Translations under genes and position numbers: made by a program
Assembly (NCBI GenBank): GCA_000424365.1
Contig: AUJT01000019.1
Span: 1-64,000, forward strand
Direction of reading: 5' to 3'
DNA: 64,000 nt
Origin: Lachnospiraceae bacterium NK4A144
Lineage (GTDB): Bacteria > Bacillota > Clostridia > Lachnospirales > Lachnospiraceae
Notes under the pieces: model-generated
Told to the model about the DNA's origin: nothing
Databases searched by the model: none
What the model saw: only the letters and a program-made list of their open reading frames with translations
Shown here: positions 42,643-52,417 of the stretch, piece by piece
How the letters are laid out: the number at the start of each line of letters is the position of its first letter
Position numbering within the stretch: position 1 is the first letter of the stretch

Positions 42643-44178
42643 ATGGATAAGATAGTAACCAAGGCAGAATTTAAGGAGAAAATTCGGCCACAATTAAAAA
42701 AAGAAAATAAAAAAATAGCCTTGTGTCATGGTGTTTTTGATCTTGTTCATGCAGGCCATATTACTCATCTTGAGCAGGCAAAAGAAATGGCAGACGTACT
42801 GGTAGTCTCTATAACTGCAGCTGAATTTGTAAGAAAAGGTCCCGACAGACCATATTTCAATGATGAACAGAGACTTAAGTTTCTTTCGGCCATAGAATAT
42901 GTAGATTACTGTATGGTGTCAGAAGGCTATACGGTAGATGACATAGTAGAAGCAGTAGAACCTGACTTTTATATAAAAGGTGCGGAATATGCCGATGAGA
43001 ACGCTGATGTAACTAAAAATATACGTCTTGAAAGAGAACTGGTTGAAAAACATGGTGGATCTGTACGGTATACGACTGGTGAAGTATACAGTTCAACAAA
43101 GCTGATAAATATAGGGTTGTCAGCACTTCCAAAAGATGTTGTCTGTTTCATGGCAAACTTTAAGAAAAGACATGACATGGAAGAAATCCTATCTCTGACT
43201 GACAAGATACAGGACATGAAGGTACTTGTGATTGGAGATGTGATAATTGACAGATATACATATTGCAGACTTCAAGGACTTATGAGTAAGGATGCCGGCT
43301 ATTCTGCAAGAGTGAATTCTGATGAGATGCACCTTGGTGGAAGCCTTGCTATAGCGAGACATTTATCATCATTCTGTGATAATGTAACACTTCTGTCAGC
43401 TATTGGATCTGAAACTGAAATACAGGAGCTTTTGGATAAAAATCTTTCAAGTAAAATTAATACAGAATTTGTAAAAAGTGAAGTATTTCCAACAATCATA
43501 AAACACAGATACCTGACCAGGGATGCCAAACGCGAGGAATATAGGAAGATACTGGCAGTAACAAATATTCCGGAAAAACCTCGATATGACAGAAAAACAT
43601 GGGAAAGTATAGTCGAATATTTAAAAAATAATATAGAGAAATTTGATGTGGTATTCCTGTGTGATTTTGGTCATGGTTTGATTAAAAATAGGATAAGAGA
43701 TATCGTTCAGGAAAAATCAAAATTCCTGGTTCTAAACTGCCAGACAAATTCATCGAATCATGGAAAGAATATAATTACGAAATATCATAGAGCAGACAGA
43801 TTTTCATTAGATCAGGCGGAATTAGGAATGGCATTTCCAGAGGTTTCAGATGATGATGAAGACGAAGCTTTGAAAATGCTTTGTAAGCATTTAAACGGTA
43901 AGGGGTGGCTTACAAGAGGATCTGATGGTGCAAAATCTTGTGATGATGGCGATATATATTCATCACCGGCATTTACTCTAAGTGTAAAGGATACTATTGG
44001 TGCGGGAGATGCATTTTATTCCGTATCAGGAATATATGCTGCAGCAGGAGCATCAATGGAAATGGGACTTTTCCTAGGAAATATAGCAGGAGCACTTGGG
44101 ACCAATATAGTAGGAAACAGGGAATCAGTTGAAAAGGTAGATGTATTGAAATTTGCAGGTACGCTTTTGAATATATAA
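42643..44178 (+). CDS. Sugar nucleotidyltransferase-PfkB kinase fusion (HldE-like, reversed order)
   Basis: A 511-residue bifunctional protein. Residues 1-165 are a RfaE-type nucleotidyltransferase: CHGVFDLVHAGHITHLE with GVFDxxHxGH, GPDRPYFNDEQRLKFLSA, YIKGAEYAD and YSSTKLIN. Residues 190-511 are a PfkB-type kinase: VLVIGDVIIDRY, LGGSLAIARHL and DTIGAGDAFYSVSG with the catalytic Asp. E. coli HldE has kinase first and nucleotidyltransferase second, so the order here is reversed. The kinase glycine motif lacks the usual Asn. With GmhA and GmhB it would make an NDP-heptose. GTG at 42634 is an alternative start. Confidence 0.85.
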   Translation: MDKIVTKAEFKEKIRPQLKKENKKIALCHGVFDLVHAGHITHLEQAKEMADVLVVSITAAEFVRKGPDRPYFNDEQRLKFLSAIEYVDYCMVSEGYTVDDIVEAVEPDFYIKGAEYADENADVTKNIRLERELVEKHGGSVRYTTGEVYSSTKLINIGLSALPKDVVCFMANFKKRHDMEEILSLTDKIQDMKVLVIGDVIIDRYTYCRLQGLMSKDAGYSARVNSDEMHLGGSLAIARHLSSFCDNVTLLSAIGSETEIQELLDKNLSSKINTEFVKSEVFPTIIKHRYLTRDAKREEYRKILAVTNIPEKPRYDRKTWESIVEYLKNNIEKFDVVFLCDFGHGLIKNRIRDIVQEKSKFLVLNCQTNSSNHGKNIITKYHRADRFSLDQAELGMAFPEVSDDDEDEALKMLCKHLNGKGWLTRGSDGAKSCDDGDIYSSPAFTLSVKDTIGAGDAFYSVSGIYAAAGASMEMGLFLGNIAGALGTNIVGNRESVEKVDVLKFAGTLLNI

Positions 44179-44187
44179 AGGTGAATT

Positions 44188-45249
44188 ATGGCAGACAATA
44201 TTAGGATGGATTCACATAAACTCATATATCATCCGGAAGTGGTGACCAGATGGCTTAATGGTGAAAATATTTATCCGGTTGAGGTAGAGATATCTCCAAG
44301 CGGTGCATGTAATCATAGATGTGTGTTTTGTGCGGTAGACTATTTGGGATATAAACCGGTATTTCTTGATAAGGATGTAATACTAAGAGATATCAGACAT
44401 ATGAGTGCCAAAGGACTAAAGAGTGTGATTTGTTCTGGTGAGGGAGAGCCAATGCTCAATAAAGACATGCCTGAAATAGCAAATCAGATCAAGGCATGTG
44501 GAGTAGATGTGGCAATGAGTTCGAATGCTGCATTGTTTACCCAAGATGATGCCAAAGAATGTCTTGGTGCATTTACGTGGATCAGATTTAGTATTGCCAG
44601 TTTTGAAGAAAAATCATATTACGAAATCCAGAGAGCTCCTAGAGGAGACTTGGATAAAGTAAAAATGAATTTAGAAGATGCAGTAAGGATAAAAAAAGAT
44701 AGAAAGTATAAAACAACTCTAGGAGTGCAGTGTCTTTTATTGCCTCAAAATATGGATCAGCTTCCAGACATGGCTAATAGCCTAAGAAAAATAGGTGTTG
44801 ATTATCTTACAATAAAGCCTTATTCACAGCATTTACATAGTGATAATAAATTTCAAATCGATTATGAAAAGTTGATAGATTTTGAAAAAGAAATTAAAGA
44901 ATACGAAACAGATGAATTTTCAATCTATTTTAGAGCGAATGCGATGAAAAAAATGCATCGTGAGAAATGTTATAAACAGTGTTTGGGATTACCATTTATG
45001 GCGCATATAGATGCGTATGGAAATGTATGGCCTTGTGTTGCACATATAGGAACAGATAAATACAAATATGGAAATATAAACGAGAATACATTTGAAGAAA
45101 TATGGAATAGTGAAAAGAGACAAGAGGTAAACAAATTGATCAATTCATCAGATATAAATGAAATATGCAGAGAGGCCTGCAGACTTGATGAGATTAATAA
45201 ATACCTGAATGAACTAAAAAATCCTGGAGAACATGTGAATTTTATATGA
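44188..45249 (+). CDS. Radical SAM/SPASM protein (first of tandem pair)
   Basis: A 353-residue radical SAM enzyme. The [4Fe-4S] motif is CNHRCVFC (Cys 41, 45, 48, CX3CX2C). ICSGEGEPML is the SAM-binding GE motif. The C-terminal part has further cysteines (CYKQCLGLPF, NVWPCVAHI, ICREACRLDE) in a SPASM/twitch pattern for an auxiliary cluster. The N-terminus, LIYHPEVVTRWLNGENIYPV, is shared with the next protein. Radical SAM enzymes of sugar loci perform epimerisation, dehydration or C-C chemistry. It follows the nucleotidyltransferase-kinase gene by 9 bases. Confidence 0.88.
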   Translation: MADNIRMDSHKLIYHPEVVTRWLNGENIYPVEVEISPSGACNHRCVFCAVDYLGYKPVFLDKDVILRDIRHMSAKGLKSVICSGEGEPMLNKDMPEIANQIKACGVDVAMSSNAALFTQDDAKECLGAFTWIRFSIASFEEKSYYEIQRAPRGDLDKVKMNLEDAVRIKKDRKYKTTLGVQCLLLPQNMDQLPDMANSLRKIGVDYLTIKPYSQHLHSDNKFQIDYEKLIDFEKEIKEYETDEFSIYFRANAMKKMHREKCYKQCLGLPFMAHIDAYGNVWPCVAHIGTDKYKYGNINENTFEEIWNSEKRQEVNKLINSSDINEICREACRLDEINKYLNELKNPGEHVNFI

Positions 45250-45256
45250 GGTCGGT

Positions 45257-46327
45257 ATGAATAGAAATGAAACTCCATATAGTCAATTGAAGATTTTTTA
45301 TCATCCAGAAATATTAGAGCATCTATTAAATGGAGAAAGATGTGTTCCGGTTTATATTCGCATAAAGCCTACAAATAAGTGTAATCATAACTGTAATTAC
45401 TGTCATTATAGAAATTCATATCTTGATCTGGATGAGTATGATCCGAATGATGAGATACCAAGAGAAAAAATGCTTGAAACAGTAGCCTGCATGAAAGAAC
45501 TTGGGGTAAAGGCAGTTACATTTAGTGGAGGTGGAGAACCACTTCTTTATCCATATATAGAAGAAACCTTCGAAGAGGTGCTTGATGCTGGAATTGATCT
45601 GTCAATCATTACTAATGGAAGCCTGTTAAAAGGCAAAAGAGCAGAGCTTTTAGCGAAAGCAAAATGGGTAAGAATAAGCATAGAGTCAGTTAATGATGAT
45701 GAATATTGTAAAATTAGGGGAATAAAAAAAGGAAGTTTTGATGATCTTTGCGAGAATATAACGCGCTTTGCAGAGATAAAAGAAAAATATTGTGAGTTAG
45801 GCGTAAATATGGTTGTAACACAGGATAACCATTCTCAGGTGACGGAAATGGGAAGGCTTATGAAAAAGTTGGGAGCCAATCATGTAAAGTATTCACCTAT
45901 GTGTACTAATGATACCTATGGTTATCATGAAAGCTTTAAGGATGAAGTTTCAGAAGCTTTGAGTAAGCTGCAGAAAGAGCTTAACGATGATCATTTTAGA
46001 ATTATAGATCTTTATACTGGCGATTTTTCAGACAGTGTTATTTTCGAGAGACAATATAAAGAATGCCCATTAAAAGAATTTATCTGTGGAATAGGAGCAA
46101 ACTCAAAAGTATATTTTTGTCAGGATAAAGCATATTTATCTGATGGATGTATTGGAGACTTAAAGACTACTACATTTACAGAACTGTGGAAATCAGAAAA
46201 AACAACTGAATTATTTAGAAGTTTTGATGCAAGAACAATCTGTAAACAACACTGTGTACATGATAGTAGGAACGAGCTGATTAATTCATTTCTAAAAATG
46301 GATAGAAATCATATTAACTTTATATAA
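45257..46327 (+). CDS. Radical SAM/SPASM protein (second of tandem pair)
   Basis: A 356-residue paralogue of the preceding protein. The cluster motif is CNHNCNYC (Cys 42, 46, 49); TFSGGGEPLLYP is the SAM-binding motif. The C-terminal SPASM-like cysteines are in CPLKEFICGI, KVYFCQDKAY and ICKQHCVHD. It shares the N-terminal pattern IFYHPEILEHLLNGERCVPV with its neighbour. Two related but diverged copies suggest two successive radical steps or a heterodimer. Followed after 8 bases by the transketolase N-subunit gene. Confidence 0.88.
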   Translation: MNRNETPYSQLKIFYHPEILEHLLNGERCVPVYIRIKPTNKCNHNCNYCHYRNSYLDLDEYDPNDEIPREKMLETVACMKELGVKAVTFSGGGEPLLYPYIEETFEEVLDAGIDLSIITNGSLLKGKRAELLAKAKWVRISIESVNDDEYCKIRGIKKGSFDDLCENITRFAEIKEKYCELGVNMVVTQDNHSQVTEMGRLMKKLGANHVKYSPMCTNDTYGYHESFKDEVSEALSKLQKELNDDHFRIIDLYTGDFSDSVIFERQYKECPLKEFICGIGANSKVYFCQDKAYLSDGCIGDLKTTTFTELWKSEKTTELFRSFDARTICKQHCVHDSRNELINSFLKMDRNHINFI

Positions 46328-46335
46328 GAGGAAAC

Positions 46336-47157
46336 ATGATAGATACAGAAGCAAAAGCAAAAGAAATTAGACAGGAAATCTATAAAATAGCTAATCATGC
46401 CGGTGGGGGTCATATGGCGGGTTCATTTTCAGCAACGGATGTGATAAGCGTTCTTTATTTTGGTGATGTTCTTAAATATGATTCTAGTAATCCGGCATGG
46501 GATGGTAGAGATAGGTTTATTTTAAGTAAAGGACATTCCTGCTATGCATTATACGCAGCATTAGGACTTGCAGGGTATTTCTCACTTAATGAGTTAAGAA
46601 CAGTTGGGAGACCTGGGTCTTCATTTGGCGGTCACCCTAAAATTTGGGAAATACCGGGAGTTGAAGCTTCTACAGGAGCATTGGGGCATGGATTATCGCT
46701 TGGAATAGGTATGGCATATGCATTAAAGCAAGATGAAAAGAATAATCATGTGTATGTAATGCTCGGCGATGGAGAGTGTCAGGAAGGTTCGATATGGGAA
46801 GGAGCATTATCAGCTCCGACATTGGAGTTGTCAAACCTTACGGTTATAGTTGATTACAATAAACTTCAGGCGATGGATGAGCTTGAAAAAATAGTTCATA
46901 TGAAACCTTTCGCTGATAAGTGGAGGAGTTTTGGTTGGAATGTAAAGGAGATAAATGGTCATGACCATCAGGAAATTCGTGAAGCACTTCTTGTAAGAGA
47001 TATTAGTAAGCCTACGCTTATAGTTTCTAATACAATAAAGGGCAAAGGTGTTTCATTTATGGAGAATGTTCCGATATGGCATTACAGGATGCCAAATGAA
47101 TCAGAACTTCCTATGCTTATGGAAGAGCTGGAATTGACAGAGGAGGACTTGAAATAA
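46336..47157 (+). CDS. Transketolase N-terminal subunit
   Basis: A 273-residue thiamine-diphosphate-binding half of a split transketolase. GGGHMAGSFSATDVISVLYF, SKGHSCYALYAALGLAGY, GHPKIWEIPGVEASTGALG and GDGECQEGSIWEGAL (the TPP-binding GDG) are diagnostic. It needs the next gene product for activity. In this operon a transketolase could make sedoheptulose 7-phosphate for GmhA or transfer a two-carbon ketol group directly to an unusual sugar. Strong translational arrangement with its partner (3-base gap). Confidence 0.92.
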   Translation: MIDTEAKAKEIRQEIYKIANHAGGGHMAGSFSATDVISVLYFGDVLKYDSSNPAWDGRDRFILSKGHSCYALYAALGLAGYFSLNELRTVGRPGSSFGGHPKIWEIPGVEASTGALGHGLSLGIGMAYALKQDEKNNHVYVMLGDGECQEGSIWEGALSAPTLELSNLTVIVDYNKLQAMDELEKIVHMKPFADKWRSFGWNVKEINGHDHQEIREALLVRDISKPTLIVSNTIKGKGVSFMENVPIWHYRMPNESELPMLMEELELTEEDLK

Positions 47158-47160
47158 CCC

Positions 47161-48075
47161 ATGCGTAGTGCATACTTGGAAACTTTACATGATCTGGCAG
47201 AAAAAGATAAACGTGTATATGCCCTTATTTCAGATAATGGTGCAATTGTATATGACAAATTCAGAGCAGATTTTCCAAAACAATATTTAAATCTGGGAAT
47301 ATCCGAGGCAAATATGATTGGTATGGCAGCGGGGATGGCATCATGTGGAAAAATCCCCTTTGCATATACTATTGGTGCTTTTCTTGCGTATAGGGCATTT
47401 GAGTTTATAAGAAATGATGTATGTCTTCAAAATCAGAATGTAAAGATAGTTGGAACAGGAGCGGGAGAAGTGTATAGCGCATTGGGGCCAACACATCATT
47501 CAACGGAAGATTTAGGTGGGCTAAGGGCTCTTCCAAATCTAACAATATTAAATCCTGCTTCACCAATGGAAGTAAAAAAAGCAACTCTTGCAGCTTATGA
47601 GTATGATGGACCGGTGTATATGAGGTTGGGGACTAATAGAGAGGCAGAAATATATAAGGAAAACTATGATTTTGAAATTGGTAAGGGCATAACTTTACGT
47701 GAAGGAAACGACCTGACTGTTATTTCAACCGGAAATATATGCAATGATGTGCTTGCTGTAACTGATGATTTAACGACAAAAAATTGCAGTATAAGAGTTT
47801 TGAATATTCATACTTTGAAACCATTCGATGAAGAGTTAGTAAAGAAAGCTATTGATGAGACCAGAGCAATACTTACTGTTGAGGATCATAATATCATAGG
47901 CGGAATTGGAAGTGCTGTTTCCGAAGTGATAGCTGAATATGGTAAGGGTATTAAATTCGAACGTCTAGGTTTGCACAGTTTTTCTAAAGGATATGGCAGT
48001 CATGAGGAAGTAAAAATAGCAAATGGTGTTGGAAGAACACAGATACGGGAAGCTATTTTACAGATGATGGAATAG
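47161..48075 (+). CDS. Transketolase C-terminal subunit
   Basis: A 304-residue partner of the preceding protein with the pyrimidine-binding and C-terminal domains. YLNLGISEANMIGMAAGMAS holds the catalytic Glu of TPP activation. FAYTIGAFLAYRAFEFIRND, THHSTEDLGGLRALPN and PVYMRLGTNREAE are characteristic. DLTVISTGNICND begins the last domain. The length and split form are normal for Firmicutes. Substrate in this operon is inferred, not seen. Confidence 0.92.
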   Translation: MRSAYLETLHDLAEKDKRVYALISDNGAIVYDKFRADFPKQYLNLGISEANMIGMAAGMASCGKIPFAYTIGAFLAYRAFEFIRNDVCLQNQNVKIVGTGAGEVYSALGPTHHSTEDLGGLRALPNLTILNPASPMEVKKATLAAYEYDGPVYMRLGTNREAEIYKENYDFEIGKGITLREGNDLTVISTGNICNDVLAVTDDLTTKNCSIRVLNIHTLKPFDEELVKKAIDETRAILTVEDHNIIGGIGSAVSEVIAEYGKGIKFERLGLHSFSKGYGSHEEVKIANGVGRTQIREAILQMME

Positions 48076-48090
48076 ATCAGGATTGAAAAT

Positions 48091-48753
48091 ATGGCATATA
48101 TAGATTTTGTTTCAGAACTGCATAAAGCAACAAAGCGTGATTATATAGGCAGAGTTACAAGTGATGACAAAGCGGAGTGTGCAGTTATTGCCAAACAGTA
48201 TGGTTATGATTACTGGGATGGTGACAGGAAATATGGGTATGGCGGCTATCATTACGATGGCAGGTGGCGTAGCGTTGCTGAGAAGATGGCAGATTATTAT
48301 AAATTAAAGCCCGGAATGAAAATTCTTGATGTTGGCTGTGGAATGGCGCATCTTCTTTATGAATTTACTCAGGTAGTTCCAGGTATAGAAGTCACAGGAA
48401 TTGATATTTCAGAGTATGCATTGGAGCATGCAAAAGAAGAAATTCGTGACAGGCTGGAAAAAGGAAATGCAGTAAGACTTCCTTTTGATGATAACAGTTT
48501 TGATCTTGTTATTTCTCTTACAACATTACATAACCTTAAGATATTCGATCTTAAAAAAGCAGTTCAGGAGATAGAAAGAGCAAGTAAAGGAAACAGCTAC
48601 ATCATGGTAGAGAGTTTCCGTAATGACAAAGAAGAAGTGAATATGCTTTATTGGCAGCTTACCTGTGCCAGCTATTATGCGGTGGATGAATGGGAATGGC
48701 TGTATAAAGAGTGGGGATATACGGGAGATTATAGTTTTATCTTTTTTGAATGA
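48091..48753 (+). CDS. Class I SAM-dependent methyltransferase
   Basis: A 220-residue methyltransferase. MKILDVGCGMAHLLYEFTQV is motif I, TGIDISEYALEHAK is the acidic strand 2, GNAVRLPFDDNSFDLVISL is motif II and III. The N-terminal YWDGDRKYGYGGYHYDGRW occurs in methyltransferases of sugar-nucleotide loci. It probably methylates the sugar made by this operon. ATG after a moderate RBS, 15 bases after the transketolase gene. Confidence 0.87.
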   Translation: MAYIDFVSELHKATKRDYIGRVTSDDKAECAVIAKQYGYDYWDGDRKYGYGGYHYDGRWRSVAEKMADYYKLKPGMKILDVGCGMAHLLYEFTQVVPGIEVTGIDISEYALEHAKEEIRDRLEKGNAVRLPFDDNSFDLVISLTTLHNLKIFDLKKAVQEIERASKGNSYIMVESFRNDKEEVNMLYWQLTCASYYAVDEWEWLYKEWGYTGDYSFIFFE

Positions 48754-48771
48754 AAAAAATGGGAGTTTAAT

Positions 48772-49632
48772 TTGAACATAGCGATAACGGGAGCAGCTGG
48801 TTTTATTGGTTCTAAATTGGGGGACTACTTTGAAAAGAAAGGTCATAGTGTATATAGAATAGTCCGGAGTCCTAATAATAAAGAAAAATGTTTTACATGT
48901 AATATAGAACAAGGAATAAATCTTGATGCGAACATAGATGTCATAATACATGCTGCTTCTGCTAATCCAAATAGTGGCGCCTGCATTGAAGATTATATAA
49001 TAGGAAATATTGATACAACAAGAAAAGTTCTCAGATACGTTTTGAAACAAGGAATAAAAAAAATAATATATTTTGGAGCTGTGTCATCATACGGAAAGAT
49101 AAAAGGTGAACTGAATGGTAGTTCGTATCATATAGAGCCTGAAGAATATGGATTAACAAAATTTTTGGCACAAAAGCTTATAAGTAATTCAGGTATTTCG
49201 AATAGAATACTGATTATGCCGGGGGTTATTGGAAGAAATTGTAATACTAATTGGATATTAAATACAACAAGAAAACTTTATAAGAATGAATTTGTATCAA
49301 TATACAATTCTGAAGGTATGTTTAATAATATCGTCAGTGTGGATGATGTGTGCAAATTTGTTGTAAGTCTTTGCGAAAGAGGATTTGAAGGATCACAGAC
49401 ATATTTACTTTCAGCAAAAGACGTAATTATAGTTCGCGATTTAATTGAAAAGATAAAGAATAAATTGGGGTCGCTTTCTAAAGTTGAGTACGATGGTAAA
49501 AATGATCAGGGGTTCTATATTGACAGCAAAGATGCGGTGGCGGCAGGTTTTTTATCGAAATCAATTGATGAGTTGATAGATGAAATATGTGATGAAGTTA
49601 TAAGACGAGAAAAAGGGGGAGAAGTGATTTGA
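48772..49632 (+). CDS. NAD-dependent sugar epimerase/reductase (second)
   Basis: A 286-residue extended SDR starting at TTG, with GGGAG at 6 bases. [19 protein letters not shown] is the NAD-binding motif; [13 protein letters not shown] follows; YFGAVSSYG and [13 protein letters not shown] give Ser and Tyr-x-x-x-Lys. It is shorter than the first epimerase and has the proportions of reductases such as RmlD or WcaG. It is likely a 4-reductase or epimerase finishing the sugar. Overlaps the next gene (TTGA). Confidence 0.85.
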   Translation: MNIAITGAAGFIGSKLGDYFEKKGHSVYRIVRSPNNKEKCFTCNIEQGINLDANIDVIIHAASANPNSGACIEDYIIGNIDTTRKVLRYVLKQGIKKIIYFGAVSSYGKIKGELNGSSYHIEPEEYGLTKFLAQKLISNSGISNRILIMPGVIGRNCNTNWILNTTRKLYKNEFVSIYNSEGMFNNIVSVDDVCKFVVSLCERGFEGSQTYLLSAKDVIIVRDLIEKIKNKLGSLSKVEYDGKNDQGFYIDSKDAVAAGFLSKSIDELIDEICDEVIRREKGGEVI

Positions 49633-50735
49633 AAGCTATAATTCTTGGAGGAGGAGTAAGCGGGTGTGTAGCTGCAAGAGAACTTACACAAAGAAATTTT
49701 GAAGTTACTTTAATAGAGAAGAATAATTACCTTGGAGGAGGATGTCATACATTTTTCTGGGGAGGCCATCCTTATACTGAGGGACCACGCCCGTTACATG
49801 TTATAAATGACAGAATTTTTAATTACATAAATGATATTGTTCCAATGAGATTATTTCATTTATATCTTGATACATATATCGAACAGGACAGAAGCTTTTA
49901 TTCTTTTCCCATTCATTGGGATGATATTCAGCAGATGCCGGATAAAGAGAAAATTCTTAAAGAGCTTGATGACCTACCAGAACATAATGACGCTAAAAAC
50001 CTTGAGGATGGTTGGCTTAATGCTGTAGGTCCTACATTATATGAAAAGTATGTTAAAACCTATACAGAAAAAATGTGGGAGATTGAGAGTAACAAGGTTT
50101 TTGAGGATTATGCATGGACAGTAAAGGGACGACCGATTCAGAAAGGCGACAGGACGGTTGAACTTGCAACAGGAAAGCCTGATCACGCATATCCTATAGA
50201 AGAAACAGGTTATAACAGGTTCTTTGAGTACTGTGTAAAGGATACAAAAGTCATTCTTGGTAAAGAAATCGAAAAAGTAAATCTTAAGAAGAAAGCGGTG
50301 TATTTAGAAGGTGAGGAGTTTTGTGCTGATATTATTATATCCACAATAGCTTTAGATGATCTAATGGGTAATGAGTTTGGTAAATTACGATATATGGGGA
50401 GGGATTTTTATCCTATTGTGTTTCCTGTGGAGCATCTGTTTAAGGATGGTCACCATTTTATTCATTATCCTAACTGTGAAAAATATACCCGCATAGTTGA
50501 ATATAAGAATATTACAGGACATGTTTCTAAAGATTCCCTGGTTGTTATGGAGATACCATCACATAGTAATAAATTGTATCCTTACAAGATTAAATCAGAA
50601 ACGGAAAAAGCAGAGAAATATATTAATAGTCTTCCGGATGGAATTTATTCAATAGGACGTCTTGGAACATATAGGTATTTGAACATAGGACAGTGTTTTG
50701 AAAATGTATGGGAATTGATGGAAAGAATTTTTTAG
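49629..50735 (+). CDS. UDP-galactopyranose-mutase-like flavoenzyme
   Basis: A 368-residue FAD protein. [20 protein letters not shown] is the Rossmann dinucleotide-binding motif; [16 protein letters not shown] follows. [28 protein letters not shown] and the C-terminal [19 protein letters not shown] correspond to conserved UDP-galactopyranose mutase segments (TEYKHLT and GRLxxYKYYxMDQ). Mutases of this family interconvert pyranose and furanose NDP-sugars. Here the substrate could be an NDP-heptose, giving a heptofuranose (inference). The TTG start overlaps the previous stop. Last gene of the compact operon; a 60-base gap follows. Confidence 0.85.
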   Translation: MKAIILGGGVSGCVAARELTQRNFEVTLIEKNNYLGGGCHTFFWGGHPYTEGPRPLHVINDRIFNYINDIVPMRLFHLYLDTYIEQDRSFYSFPIHWDDIQQMPDKEKILKELDDLPEHNDAKNLEDGWLNAVGPTLYEKYVKTYTEKMWEIESNKVFEDYAWTVKGRPIQKGDRTVELATGKPDHAYPIEETGYNRFFEYCVKDTKVILGKEIEKVNLKKKAVYLEGEEFCADIIISTIALDDLMGNEFGKLRYMGRDFYPIVFPVEHLFKDGHHFIHYPNCEKYTRIVEYKNITGHVSKDSLVVMEIPSHSNKLYPYKIKSETEKAEKYINSLPDGIYSIGRLGTYRYLNIGQCFENVWELMERIF

Positions 50736-50797
50736 CATACACCTGAATTCATATATTTTATTTGGAATTTTGATTTTGGTGTTATGAGTGAGGCAAA

Positions 50798-52408
50798 GTG
50801 GTAAAGATGCAGATTATGGAATTTGATCAATTGCTAAATGGACTTAATGAGGATAGAAAAGCCAACTTGTATATCTATGGTGTTGGTCGCAGAGGAAAAA
50901 CAATAATCAGTATTCTACAAAAAATGAATTTTGTAATCAGCGGTGTAATAGATCGAAGATTTGAAAAGATAATTGGAACATATATGAATATTCCGATTGT
51001 TAGTGTAGATTGCTTGAGTGAGAATGATTATGTTCTGGTAACACCTTCTGAAAAAGATGAAATACTTGCTTATTTAAGTAGCAAGAGGATTCTAGGTGTT
51101 GCTTATACAGATGAATCGGTATTTTTAATGGATGTTTTATACAGGTTGGGGGAATACGTAAATGAACCATTAAACATTAACAATCCGGATATTCTAAACA
51201 GAAAATATGAAGAAATGAGAAATAAAAAAATAAAAGTATACTACATGTGGTGTTCAAGAGTTGGGGAATTGATATATAGGTTTATGATCATGAGTCGTGA
51301 ACTGGCGGATAAAAAAGATTATATTGTTATTCCATTATTGCAAGAAAATGAGAGTATATGTAACAAAGAACTTCTTAATATCATGGGTAGATATATTAAT
51401 ATTATTAAGAAAAGTGACATAGCATTTTACATATTTCTGTCATTATATCATCCTGAAGTTTTTTCGCTGGAAAATGCAAATTATTTTGATTCATACAGCT
51501 CAGATATACGTTTGTCTGATACAAGTATAAATTTTAAGAAACCATTTATACAATTAAATGATGATGAATTGAGGTTGTCTGAGGATTTATTTACAAAATT
51601 GGGCATAAAGAGAGACTACGTATGTGTTTTTTCAAGAGACAGGAAATACCAGGAAAATCTTGGAACTTTGTCAGAGGATGATATTAACAGTACAGATTTT
51701 AGAAATAGCAGTATAAGATTATATGATCTGTTGGTTGAATATTTACATCATAACGGTATTGATGTTGTCAGGGTGGGCAGTGATGTAGACCACGAGTATG
51801 TAAACCCATATGTAATCGATTTTGCGTATCGCCACTATAATCAGTTGCTGGATTTATACGTGCAAAGAAACTGCAGATATTGGATTGGTAACGGCTCAGG
51901 TGCTAATTTAATTCCCATGCTTTTCGGTAAATCAGTAATAAGAGTTAATATTGCATATCTTGTGGATATGGCATTTGCTACCGTATATAAAAAAGATGAG
52001 ATTTATTCGTGTAAACTGTATTATCTTGAATCGCAGAAAAGATATCTGAATCTTTGTGAAATCTTGTCTCTGAATTTAAAAGATAAGGATGTTTCTCGGT
52101 ATAAATATAAATACGGAATATCGATTATTGATAACAGTCCTGAGGATATATTGGAATTATATAAAGAGGCGGTTGAAAGGTTTGAAGGGAGATGGAAACC
52201 AAGTTTATTGGAACTACGGTTGGAAGAAAAGTATTGGAAGATTTTGAATTCGTTTTTAGAAAAATATAGATTTGTAAGACCTTTTGCGAAATTGGAAACA
52301 GATAAAACATTAGAATATTGCATTCCGACTATTCCCATCGGAATGTCGTTTCTTAAAAGATATAGTTTTTTATTGGAAGTTTCGGAAAATGATAGTATAG
52401 CTTTATGA
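50798..52408 (+). CDS. TIGR04372-like glycosyltransferase with N-terminal Rossmann module
   Basis: A 536-residue protein. Residues 20-110 form a GxGxxG module (LYIYGVGRRGKTIISILQ, GVIDRRFEKI, VLVTPSEKDEI) shared with other proteins downstream. Residues 140-470 resemble the TIGR04372 glycosyltransferase family, with GT-B features: YVCVFSRDRKYQ, DFRNSSIRLYDLL, NGIDVVRVGSDVD and YWIGNGSGANLIPMLFGK. The start is GTG at 50798 with GAGG at 4 bases, or ATG at 50807. It opens the second glycosyltransferase operon. Donor and acceptor unknown. Confidence 0.72.
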   Translation: MVKMQIMEFDQLLNGLNEDRKANLYIYGVGRRGKTIISILQKMNFVISGVIDRRFEKIIGTYMNIPIVSVDCLSENDYVLVTPSEKDEILAYLSSKRILGVAYTDESVFLMDVLYRLGEYVNEPLNINNPDILNRKYEEMRNKKIKVYYMWCSRVGELIYRFMIMSRELADKKDYIVIPLLQENESICNKELLNIMGRYINIIKKSDIAFYIFLSLYHPEVFSLENANYFDSYSSDIRLSDTSINFKKPFIQLNDDELRLSEDLFTKLGIKRDYVCVFSRDRKYQENLGTLSEDDINSTDFRNSSIRLYDLLVEYLHHNGIDVVRVGSDVDHEYVNPYVIDFAYRHYNQLLDLYVQRNCRYWIGNGSGANLIPMLFGKSVIRVNIAYLVDMAFATVYKKDEIYSCKLYYLESQKRYLNLCEILSLNLKDKDVSRYKYKYGISIIDNSPEDILELYKEAVERFEGRWKPSLLELRLEEKYWKILNSFLEKYRFVRPFAKLETDKTLEYCIPTIPIGMSFLKRYSFLLEVSENDSIAL

Positions 52409-52417
52409 AGAGGGTTT

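Noticed and set aside
46336-48075. Transketolase pair as a phosphonopyruvate decarboxylase for the PEP mutase
   Set aside because: Motifs and split arrangement fit transketolase well, and the pair is about 28 kb away in a different operon.
48526-49050. Minus-strand open frame of 174 codons
   Set aside because: It lies across the methyltransferase and epimerase genes, whose motifs are intact on the plus strand; its composition is that of an antisense shadow with no RBS or family motif.
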